DNA of 64,000 nucleotides, from the NCBI RefSeq assembly GCF_000013345.1, contig NC_007777.1, forward strand, positions 1,116,001 through 1,180,000. The letters run 5' to 3'. A program made the translations under genes and the position numbers. Shown piece after piece: positions 44,491 to 52,099 of this stretch. Position 1 is the first letter of the stretch. Every line of letters starts with the position of its first letter. This stretch comes from Frankia casuarinae (GTDB taxonomy: Bacteria; Actinomycetota; Actinomycetes; Frankiales; Frankiaceae). The notes under the pieces were generated by a model, which saw only the letters and a list, made by a program, of their open reading frames with translations, searched no databases and had not been told where the DNA came from.

Positions 44491-45767
44491 ACCATCACCA
44501 CCCGATGTACCCATTTCGTCTGGAGGACCCCGGGCCGGTTCGGCGCGATGAGCCGGGCCGGATAACCGTGATCGAGGTCGAGGTCGGCGCCGTTCACTCC
44601 GGTCGCGAGCAGGGTCAACGAGTCCCGGGCGTGCGAGGGGTTGACGTCGCTTGCCCGGTAGCCCCCGCGGGCCTCGAGGGACTCGACCCGGACCGTCGCG
44701 TCGGCGGGGATCATGGCGGCGTCCAGTAGATTCCGCAGCCGCGGCCCGTGCCAGGTGGCGTCCGCGGCCCATCCCTCGACGCAGGTGATCGGCAGCTTCG
44801 AGCTGTACCGACGCAGCGCGTGCAGCTCCTCGATGGTGTACACCACCCGGCGCGGACCGACCACCTCCAGCCGGTACCCGGGGTCACGGGCGAGGGAGGT
44901 GACCCGCGCGGCTCGCGCCGTGCGGTTCACCGGGAGCCCCTGCGGGCCGATGTCGGGCCGCCGCGGCGCGAGCAGGTCCAGCCGGGCCAGGCCCGGAACC
45001 GACTGACCGGCGGTCGTCGCCACGATCACCCCGGCGGCGGTCCCCGTCGCGAGGCCGAGGCCGCGCCGCGTCAGACCGCCCGTCCCCGGGGCGGCGCCGG
45101 CCATGGTGGTGGTGGCCATGGTGGCGGCGGCCAGGTGCGCGCGCTCATGGCGGCGACGGCCCACATTCGCCCGGATGACGGTGAGCTTCGCGACGATGTG
45201 GAGGACCAGCGCGCCGATCGTGATCCAGGCGACCCAGTAATGGGTCACGGTGAAGAAGAAGTGGAACCGGTACCACTGCGCGATGTTCGCGATGCCCGTG
45301 CTGAGCTGGAAGATCGCCCCTGCGATCAACGGCACGATCGTCATCCGCTCCACCGCATGGGCGACGGAACGGATCGGGGGCCATTCCCACAACAGCGGAT
45401 ACACCGTCCACAGCTTCGCCAGCAGCAGTGGGACGCTCGCGAGTCCGGTGGTCACGTGCAGGCCCTGGGTCACCCGGTACAGCCAGGCGGGTCGGGAAGG
45501 CCATTCCAGCCAGGACGGCGGATGCTGCATGAAATGCGATACCAGCCCGGTCAGAAAGCATGTTCCGAAGGCGATCCCGAGCCAGACTCCGAGGAGAGCC
45601 GCCATCCGTGGATCGTGCAGCCGACTGGGGAATGCGTTTTCGCGCAGGGGGCCGCGCCGCAGGACCGGGGGTGGTTCCGGCAGCTTTTCGGTCAGCAGAC
45701 GAGGTAACCGGCGGGGCAACCAGCGGGGCAACTGTCGCACGAATGCACGGTAGGTCGCCGGGACCAC
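44487..45767 (-). CDS. Molybdopterin-dependent (sulfite-oxidase-like) enzyme fused to a cytochrome b-type membrane domain
   Basis: About 426 residues. The N-terminal half has four to five helices with haem-ligand-like His: GLVSHFMQHPP, TQGLHVTTGLASVPLLLAKL and TVTHYWVAWITIGALVLHIV, a DUF4405-like cytochrome b fold. The C-terminal half is an oxidoreductase molybdopterin-binding domain: YTIEELHALRRYSSKLPITC, with catalytic Cys in ITCVEGWAADATWHG, then GYRASDVNPSHARDSLTLLA and HGYPARLIAPNRPGVLQTKW. Membrane-bound relatives reduce or oxidise sulfur compounds or protein Met-sulfoxide (MsrP-like). A frame is open to 45854, but its ATG overlaps the divergent gene's start; GTG 45767 or a later start is likelier. 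Confidence 0.87.
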   Translation of the reverse strand: MVPATYRAFVRQLPRWLPRRLPRLLTEKLPEPPPVLRRGPLRENAFPSRLHDPRMAALLGVWLGIAFGTCFLTGLVSHFMQHPPSWLEWPSRPAWLYRVTQGLHVTTGLASVPLLLAKLWTVYPLLWEWPPIRSVAHAVERMTIVPLIAGAIFQLSTGIANIAQWYRFHFFFTVTHYWVAWITIGALVLHIVAKLTVIRANVGRRRHERAHLAAATMATTTMAGAAPGTGGLTRRGLGLATGTAAGVIVATTAGQSVPGLARLDLLAPRRPDIGPQGLPVNRTARAARVTSLARDPGYRLEVVGPRRVVYTIEELHALRRYSSKLPITCVEGWAADATWHGPRLRNLLDAAMIPADATVRVESLEARGGYRASDVNPSHARDSLTLLATGVNGADLDLDHGYPARLIAPNRPGVLQTKWVHRVVMV

Positions 45768-45852
45768 TCGCGACCGAGGACCGGCATTACGGAACGAGGA
45801 AGGCCCGGCGCGGTGTTCCCGCGCCGGCGCTGCGCCTGCCAGTCTCGGGACC

Positions 45853-47328
45853 ATGCCCAGAACCCGCGCCGCGCCACGCCTCAGGCCCGCCCTGGCCCTG
45901 GTCGGGGCGGGTGTCGGGCTCGCGGGTCTGCTCGCGACGCAGTGCGCCGTCCTTGCGGCGCCGGGATACCTGCCTGGCCGGGCAGGGGTGCTCTACCCCG
46001 TCATGCTCTGGTGGGCGCTCGGTGTCGCCACGGCCGCGCTGCTGGTACACGCGGCCCCGCGCCGGTTGGCCGTCGCCATGCTGCTCGGCGGAATCGTCGC
46101 CATCCACGCCGTAGCGGCCACCACCGGCCCGCAGCTCTCCGACGACCTGTACCGCTACGCCTGGGACGGTCGGGTCCAGGCCGCCGGGATCGACCCCTAC
46201 CGGTACGGCCCGCTCGCTCCGGAACTGGCCCGGCTGCGCGATCGCTGGCTGTTCCCGGATCCGGCCGGATGCGCGGCGATCGGGCGCGGCCCGCACTGCA
46301 TCCGGCTGAACTACCCGCGCGCCCACACCATCTACCCGCCGGTGGCGCAGGCGTACTTCACCGCCGTTCATGTCCTGCCGGGGCCGCCACGCGAACACAA
46401 ACTCCAGCTCTACGCCTCGCTGATGTCCCTGGCGCTGGTCGGGCTGATGATGCGGATGCTGGTGGCGCGAGGCCGCGATCCGCGCCACGCGGCCTTCTAT
46501 GCGTTCTCGCCGCTCGCCGGCCTGGAGATCGGTTCCGATGCGCACGTCGACGTCCTCGGGGCCGTGCTGGCGCTCAGCGCTCTGGCGGTCCTCACCGCCC
46601 GGTCCCGCCCGCTGCGGACGGGGGTCGCCGGGGCGCTGCTCGGCGGCGCGGTAGCGGTGAAGCTGTACCCGGCGTTGCTGCTGCCCGCGGCGGCCCGGCG
46701 CCGGCCCGTCACGCTCGTCGGAGCCGCCGCCGGGGTGGTCGTGCTGTCCTACCTGCCGCACATCCTCGCCGTCGGCACACAGGCGCTGGGCTTCCTCCCG
46801 CAGTACCTCGACGTCGAGGGCTACGGGGAGGGCAGCCGCTTTCTCCTGCTCGCCGGGCTGCTGCACCTGGACGGATCCGCAGCGAAGGCGGCAGCGGCCA
46901 CCCTGCTGGCGGCGGTCACGGTCGCCGTGCTGCGGACCGATCCACAGCGGGTTCCCGTCGAACGGGCCGCGCTGTGGCTGGTCGGTGCCGCGTTCCTTGT
47001 CGCGACCCCGGTCCAGCCCTGGTACGGGGTGCTGCTGGCGGCGCTCGCCGTCATCGCCGGGCGGCTGGAATGGCTCGCCGTCGCCGCGGCCGCGCACCCC
47101 GTCTACGTCTCGCTGTTCACGGATCTGCCCGGTGACGCGTGGACTTTGCGGGTGTATTCCTACGCCGTCGGTGGTGGCGTCGTGCTCGCCGCGACCGGTC
47201 TGCGCCGGTGGACCGGCCGACGGCTGGCGGTCGACGAGCGCGCTGCCGCACCCGCGGCCCGATCCGTCGTCGAACCCCGGCCCGAGTCGTCACCGGGCGC
47301 AGGGACTGAAGGGCAGGTGAGGGTGTAA
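45853..47328 (+). CDS. GT-C membrane glycosyltransferase (GT87/polyprenol mannosyltransferase-like)
   Basis: 491 residues, about eleven helices. The first outer loop reads TTGPQLSDDLYRYAWDGRVQ then AAGIDPYRYGP; the DD pair is the catalytic motif of polyprenol-phosphate-mannose-dependent GT-C enzymes of actinobacteria. Further markers: YPPVAQAYFTAVHVLPG and AVAVKLYPALLLPAAARR, ending in a basic cytoplasmic tail. Expected to add a sugar (often mannose) to a lipid or glycan on the outer face. It diverges from the molybdopterin gene with almost no space between starts. Confidence 0.86.
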   Translation: MPRTRAAPRLRPALALVGAGVGLAGLLATQCAVLAAPGYLPGRAGVLYPVMLWWALGVATAALLVHAAPRRLAVAMLLGGIVAIHAVAATTGPQLSDDLYRYAWDGRVQAAGIDPYRYGPLAPELARLRDRWLFPDPAGCAAIGRGPHCIRLNYPRAHTIYPPVAQAYFTAVHVLPGPPREHKLQLYASLMSLALVGLMMRMLVARGRDPRHAAFYAFSPLAGLEIGSDAHVDVLGAVLALSALAVLTARSRPLRTGVAGALLGGAVAVKLYPALLLPAAARRRPVTLVGAAAGVVVLSYLPHILAVGTQALGFLPQYLDVEGYGEGSRFLLLAGLLHLDGSAAKAAAATLLAAVTVAVLRTDPQRVPVERAALWLVGAAFLVATPVQPWYGVLLAALAVIAGRLEWLAVAAAAHPVYVSLFTDLPGDAWTLRVYSYAVGGGVVLAATGLRRWTGRRLAVDERAAAPAARSVVEPRPESSPGAGTEGQVRV

Positions 47329-47483
47329 TGGCGGGCTCGTTGACGAGGCCGGCGAGTACGAGGCCCTGCTCAGAGCTTGGTCGGCGCGGGTGTGGGACGC
47401 TTGGGTTCCCGCCACGCCACGATCAGGGACTGGATTGAGAAGGCCCTTCCCTGAAGACGACGAGCCCTCGGCCCCCGCGCCGT

Positions 47484-47594
47484 TTACTCTTGGAGTTCGG
47501 CGGCTCTGCGCAGGAGTTGCTGGGCGACGTCCCGATGCTCCGCGCCACTGTCCTCGGCGATGACCGCGACCGCCAAGGCCGCGAAGCGCAGCAT
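47484..47594 (-). CDS. 36-codon frame, probably the C-terminal relic of a larger gene
   Basis: MLRFAALAVAVIAEDSGAEH followed by RDVAQQLLRRAAELQE and TAA. The amphipathic helical pattern looks like genuine protein, and the same frame exists in the duplicated copy, where the ISKra4-type element interrupts it inside the QQL codons. Family unknown. Confidence 0.35.
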   Translation of the reverse strand: MLRFAALAVAVIAEDSGAEHRDVAQQLLRRAAELQE

Positions 47595-47650
47595 GCCGAC
47601 CCGGGGTCCGGGCGGATCCGGTATCTGTCGGACACACACCGCTGATCAAC

Positions 47651-48454
47651 TTACGCTGCATCGCTTTCGGGCAGGCTTGCAGCTCTGCCGAAGGCTTCCT
47701 TGATCTCGGCCTCCACCTCCCCGTGGATATCGGAAGCGTTGGTTTCGGTCTCGGGGTAGCAGCGGCGTCTGAAGTCCGCCCAGACCTCGAGATTGTCGGT
47801 CGTCACTTTGAAGGACATCCTGCTTTCGTCGCCGCCGACATCCTTGGCCCGCTGGCTCGAGATTGCGAGATTGTCGGTTTTATTGCCAATTGTAAACATT
47901 TGCACGATCCAGCCAGGGTCGTACTCGTGGAAGGTGCCGTAGATATCGACCTTCGAGTCCCCGATGAAACGGAGGCGCCAACGTCCACCAGGTCTGGGGT
48001 CCCAGAACATGATCCTGACCTGCGTCTCAGGCGGCGAAATCCATTGCACGTACAGCTCAGGATCCGTTCGGATACGGTGCAGCTGCCTTAGGGGGAACGG
48101 GAATTCTCGGACAACTACGAATTCTCCCGGGGCCGGGTTAGCTGTCCTTATGATCTCTCCGGTGATATCGTTGTTCTTGGATCTGAGGCGAGAGTTGTAA
48201 AATTCCTCGATCCACTGGGCCGCTGGGCCGAGCGCATCCTCTTCGAGACGTACCGGGCTGCGGTGGCCACCTCCAGGGCGGCGGATCAAGCCGGCTTCCT
48301 GAAGCACCTTGAGGTGCCTGGAGACCGCCTGGAGGCTTATCCCATACGGCTTGGCGAGCTCACCGACTGTGGCGTCATTTTCGACAAGTCGCTCGACCAT
48401 GTTACGACGGGTCGCGTCTGCAAGAGCCGCGAAAATTTTGGAATATTCAGTCAT
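47651..48454 (-). CDS. ArsR-family regulator fused to an SRPBCC (AHSA1-like) domain
   Basis: 267 residues. ArsR winged helix: IFAALADATRRNMVERLVEN, ATVGELAKPYGISLQAVSRH and LKVLQEAGLIRR; no metal-binding cysteine box. Then an AHSA1/SRPBCC ligand-binding domain: VVVREFPFPLRQLHRIRTDP, YVQWISPPETQVRIMFWDPR, GGRWRLRFIGDSKVDIYGTF and HEYDPGWIVQMF. In actinobacteria ArsR genes are often neighbours of AHSA1 genes; here both are in one chain, so the regulator may bind a hydrophobic ligand itself. It ends FGRAASLPESDAA, a tail kept in the shortened paralogue 3.2 kb away. The promoter leader is AT-rich. Start: ATG 48454, after a second ATG at 48466. Confidence 0.85.
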   Translation of the reverse strand: MTEYSKIFAALADATRRNMVERLVENDATVGELAKPYGISLQAVSRHLKVLQEAGLIRRPGGGHRSPVRLEEDALGPAAQWIEEFYNSRLRSKNNDITGEIIRTANPAPGEFVVVREFPFPLRQLHRIRTDPELYVQWISPPETQVRIMFWDPRPGGRWRLRFIGDSKVDIYGTFHEYDPGWIVQMFTIGNKTDNLAISSQRAKDVGGDESRMSFKVTTDNLEVWADFRRRCYPETETNASDIHGEVEAEIKEAFGRAASLPESDAA

Positions 48455-48540
48455 AATCGTACCCAATCAACAACATTATCAAAATTTCTCAATCAAGATC
48501 AATCGGGCGTCTCGGCCTGCGAATAATACATATTCAGATG

Positions 48541-48770
48541 TAACTGGCCAGAGGTGCCGCTTGATTGACAGTGACGGATGGTTGCGCGGCGGCGGTGAGG
48601 GCTGGGCTGTTTTCGGGCAGCGACGGGCGGCCCGTGGTGAGACGAGCGAGGGCGTCGAGCGCGCCGAGGCCGTTCTTGCGGGCTGTCGAAGATAGCTGTG
48701 CAGAGCACAGAAGTGGCGGATCCCAGCGAGCGAGCGCAGACGGCCAGAGATCTTCTGTCTCAGTTTTGAC
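48541..48770. other. ~230-bp insertion in the upstream region of copy A
   Basis: Absent from the corresponding place in copy B, where ACATAATTC runs straight into GGATTATTCGGGCGG. A minus-strand open frame across it (SALARWDPPLLCSAQLSSTA, then RKNGLGALDALARLTTGRPS) is not recognised. Probably part of a small mobile element; no terminal repeats identified. Confidence 0.4.
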
Positions 48771-48887
48771 CATGCGAATTATCCGGGCGGCCTCAAGAGG
48801 TCGGTGCATCGACAGCTATAGATGTTAGCATATCATCGAGGCAACTGGCGGTGGTTTGTTGTGATGGGCAGTTCGTGATCTGTGATC

Positions 48888-49195
48888 TACGGGGGTAGGT
48901 AGAGGCAGAGCTGGTGTCCGGCGGCGAGCGTGTCGATCAGTTCGCGGGGTGTGGGGCATCGGGGCGGTGTGCCAGGACGGACCGGGTGCGGGCTGTCGCC
49001 GGCTGGGCTGGGTGCGGGCGGCTTGGCGGGGGTGTCGTGCCAGCACAGGCTGAACGCGCAGTTCACCAGGGTCCAGTGGCGGGCGATCGCGGTGGCGGAG
49101 CGGACCTGGAAGTCGGCCCAGCCCAGTTCGTGTTTGACCTGCTTGTAGTCCGGTTCGACCCAGCCGCGGGCGGCCCGCGGTGAGACGAGCCGCCC
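48888..49195 (-). pseudogene. IS701-like transposase, C-terminal fragment
   Basis: Reads RGWVEPDYKQVKHELGWADF then QVRSATAIARHWTLVNCAFS and LCWHDTP. (W-V-E-x-x-Y-K-Q-x-K-x-E-L-G-W-x-D-x-Q-V-R is the last catalytic region of IS701-type transposases.) After an apparently shortened linker it ends ELIDTLAAGHQLCLYLPP and TAG at 48888. The N-terminal two thirds are missing. It sits exactly at the joint between the two duplicated segments. Confidence 0.75.
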
Positions 49196-49263
49196 TACGA
49201 CGAGTCCTCGGCCCCCGCGCCGTTTACTCTTGGAGTTCGGCGGCTCTGCGCAGGAGTTGCTGG

Positions 49264-51094
49264 GGGGTGCGTCTTTTTGAGAGGTTGGTGATTCCGGGTC
49301 ATTCCGGTCGTGCAGGGTGGAGTCCGAGGTCGGGGATGCTGGCGGGGTCGTAGCGGGCGAGGTGGTGCTCGGTGAGGTAGCGCTGCTTGTAGTAGGTCAG
49401 GTAGGTGTTGAGGTCGCCGTTGATGACGACGGCGCGGAGCTTGAGGATGTCCTCGGCGCCGTCGGGGGACCAGCGGGCGCCGGTCAGGCCGAACCGGTCT
49501 TCGATGATGTGGCGGCAGGCGCCCTCGATGAGGCCGGTGGCGATCGGCCAGCCGTTGGCGAGGGCTTGGTCGTAGCGCATGTGCTGGTGGTTGTCGGTCA
49601 GGTAGGTCACGGCCCGGTCGACGTCGGCGAGGTCCTGGTCGCGGGTGCGCGGGTTGTTCCGCCGCTTCGCGGCGAGCGAGGCGAGGGTGGCGGCGACCGG
49701 CTTGGCGCGGCCGTGCAGGAGGCGCAGTAGTTGCCCGTCGCCCCAGTCGCTGACCTCGGTGGGGGTCTTCCCGCGGTTGAGCTGGACGGGCGGCCTTGCG
49801 GACGTATTCGGCGGCGTGGATGTAGTCGATGATGACCGGGACGGTCAGGCCGCGGGTGCGCGCGTGCTCGCCGATGGCGGTGATCTGCTGCCTGTTGCCG
49901 TCGACGAGGAAGATCCGCTGGTGCAGGTGCAGGGGGTCGCGCCAGTCGGCCTCGTCGAACGCCCGGCCGATCACGGCGGGGATGTCGTCGGTGATCGACG
50001 CGGAGACCCACGTGTCGCGCGCGGTGGGTCCGGGGCGTTCAGCGCGGCGGGCGGGTGGGGCGGCGATGTCCTCGGGTTGGCGGACGGCGGGAGTGAAGGT
50101 CGTGACGGCGACGATCTCGGCCATCTTCTTGATCCCGGGATGGGTGGCGTCGCTCCTGGCGGTGGTGCGGTGCTCGGGGCGCAGCGCGATGCCCTTGCCG
50201 TCGGCCTGCGTCATCAGCACGTCGCCGGCGGCGAGGTCGCCCGCGGTGGCGGCACGCAGGTCGTAGAAGTCGCTGACCCAGCGGGCCAGGTCGTGGGCGA
50301 GCTGGGCGAGTTGGGCGCGCCCGATGGTGACCCCGGTCCTCGCGGTGATGACCTGCTGGGCCTGCCCGTAGCCGCTGGTCCCGAGGTGGAAGGCCGCCAG
50401 GGCGCGGATCCCCAGCGAGTAGGCGTCGTCGGCGAGCGCCCAGCGGGCGTCGGCCGGGTAGAGGTTCGCCTCGCGCCGGTTGCGGTAGGCGAGCCGGGAC
50501 GCCCGGACCGGGCCGAAGACGCTGATCACGCCCCGGTCGTGGCTCTTCTCGACGCCGCCGTGGCGGATCCCGGCCGCGGACACCAGGTGGCTGACGCGCT
50601 GTTCGCGGGCGGCGTCGAGGGCGAACGTGGTCTCCAGCAGCGTGCGCAGCAGTTCGCGGCCGTCCGTCTCGAGCGTCTTCTCCCGGTCGCCGTGATCCAG
50701 GGCGGCGGCGCCGTCGACCGCCCAGCCGATCAGCGAGGAGCACCGCTCGATCGGACCCGCGAGCAGAGCGGCGGTCTCGGGGTCCAGCGGGACCCTGCCG
50801 CCGTCCTCACCGACGCGCTCCACCGTCACCGCAACCGCCACCGCAGGGCCTCCGTGACCTGTCTGGGACAAGGGCACCAACGTCGCCCATGATCCCGCGA
50901 ACTGGACGGCAGTCGACGATCCCGGCGACGAAGTCCCTCCCCGCCGGTGCTTCCCTCGGTCGGTCAACCAGCCGCTGACCAGCGACGATCACACCTGGTA
51001 GTGCCTGAAACATCCGTAAAGGTCCGGACTCGCCGATGGCAGGATGTCTTGACTCCAATCAGACACAAATGACGCTTTCAGAAAAGACGCACCC
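49264..51094. mobile_element. ISKra4-family-like insertion sequence with 8-bp target duplication
   Basis: Ends GGGTGCGTCTTTT at 49264-49276 and its inverted copy AAAAGACGCACCC at 51082-51094 (13-bp perfect terminal repeats). It is flanked by GTTGCTGG at 49256-49263 and 51095-51102. Length 1831 bp. The uninterrupted target, with a single GTTGCTGG, is preserved at 47516-47523 in the duplicated copy, which proves the ends. Confidence 0.92.
49299..50967 (-). pseudogene. ISKra4-family-like transposase with one frameshift
   Basis: First frame, from about 50967: RELLRTLLETTFALDAAREQ, ISVFGPVRASRLAYRNRREA, NLYPADARWALADDAYSLGI, MTQADGKGIALRPEH with the first catalytic Asp, IFLVDGNRQQITAIGEHART and VIIDYIHAAEYVRKAARP with the second. 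At about 49788 homology changes frame (VQLNRGKTPTEVSDWGDGQL) and ends LANGWPIATGLIEGACRHII EDRFGLTGARW-type sequence with the last Glu, stopping at 49299. A single-base or two-base lesion thus splits the gene unless frameshifting is programmed; other ISKra4 genes are one frame. Start codon uncertain. Confidence 0.85.
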
Positions 51095-51234
51095 GTTGCT
51101 GGGCGACGTCCCGATGCTCCGCGCCACTGTCCTCGGCGATGACCGCGACCGCCAAGGCCGCGAAGCGCAGCATGCCGACCCGGGGTCCGGGCGGATCCGG
51201 TATCTGTCGGACACACACCGCTGATCAACTTACG

Positions 51235-51672
51235 CTATAGGGCTTTTTCGGGCAGGCTTGCAGCTCTGCCGAAGACGGTCTCCAGCGCGGTCTCCAGCGC
51301 GGTCTCCAGCGCGGTCAGCGCCTCCTTTTCCCGGACAGCTATTAATTTCTCCGGGTTAGCTACCCCTGTGAGATTTCCGGCGATATCGTCGTCCTTGAAT
51401 CTGAGGCGAGAGCTGTAAAATTCCTGGATCCATCGGGCCGCTGGGCCGAGCGCATCCTCTTCGAGACGCACCGGGCTGCGGTGGCAACCTCCAGGACGGC
51501 GGATCAAGCCGGCTTCCTGAAGCACCTTGAGGTGCCTGGAGACCGCCTGGAGACTTATCTCATACGGCTCGGCAAGCTCACCTACTGTGGCGTCATTTTT
51601 GACAAGTCGCTCGACCATGTTGCGACGGGTCGCGTCTGCAAGGGCCGCGAAAATTCTAGAAAATTCATCCAT
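51235..51672 (-). CDS. ArsR-family regulator, paralogue that has lost its SRPBCC domain
   Basis: 145 residues. The first ~105 residues are nearly identical to the 48.4-kb regulator (IFAALADATRRNMVERLVKN, LQAVSRHLKVLQEAGLIRR, RSPVRLEEDALGPAARWIQE). After AVREKEALTALETALETALE the ligand-binding domain is gone and the chain goes straight to the common tail TVFGRAASLPE. Three 12-bp repeats (ALET) mark the deletion junction. The HTH is intact, so it could still bind the same operators without responding to the ligand. Confidence 0.8.
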   Translation of the reverse strand: MDEFSRIFAALADATRRNMVERLVKNDATVGELAEPYEISLQAVSRHLKVLQEAGLIRRPGGCHRSPVRLEEDALGPAARWIQEFYSSRLRFKDDDIAGNLTGVANPEKLIAVREKEALTALETALETALETVFGRAASLPEKAL

Positions 51673-51910
51673 CTATCGCTCATCCTATCGCTTATCCAAT
51701 TAATAATATTATCCGAATTTCTCAATCAAGATAAATTATCGATGAAGTCCCGGCCCGCGATAATACATAATTCGGATTATTCGGGCGGTCTCAAGGAGTC
51801 GATGCGTCAGCATCTATATGTTAGTGGCAGATCATTGAGGGCGGAATCAAGTGGTCATGGCGACGTATAAGAGCGTGTCTCGTGTGGGTGCGCGGGGTGC
51901 ATCTCTGATC

Positions 51911-52050
51911 ATGGACGTAATGGAGAACAGCCTCGCGGTGCGACTGGTCCCGGACGATCTGTGGGAGCTGGTGGAAGCATTGCTGCCCTCGGTTCGAGAC
52001 GCGTCGGCAGGGCGGTGGGACCGCACCGATCGGTTGGGACCGCCCCGCTC
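51911..52050 (+). pseudogene. IS5-family transposase, N-terminal stub
   Basis: MDVMENSLAVRLVPDDLWEL then VEALLPSVRD is the beginning of an actinobacterial IS5-type transposase (…LVPDxLWxLVxPLLP). Homology ends after about 30 residues; the next gene's 3' end follows. Confidence 0.65.
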
Positions 52051-52099
52051 TGAACGCGTTCGATCTCACGTTCGACGGCCACCGGGCCCCGGCACGCCG

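Larger units (their letters stand above)
47459..51845. repeat. Direct duplication: 47459-48850 and 49199-51845 (second copy carries an ISKra4-type element)
   Basis: Copy A (47459-48850) and copy B (49199-51845) share: a leftmost 65 bases (47459-47523 = 49199-49263), 120 further bases (47524-47645 = 51103-51225 region), an ArsR-type gene with upstream AT-rich leader (AATTTCTCAATCAAGAT), and a distal GGGCGGnCTCAAG segment (48782 and 51780). Copy A has an extra ~230 bases at 48541-48770; copy B has the 1.83-kb IS and lost a domain from its regulator. The IS701-like fragment 48888-49195 lies between the copies. Confidence 0.85.

Noticed and set aside
48534-48809. 91-codon minus-strand frame in the inserted segment of copy A
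   Set aside because: Looks partly protein-like but no family recognised, and the segment is absent from the sister copy; kept only as an unassigned insertion.
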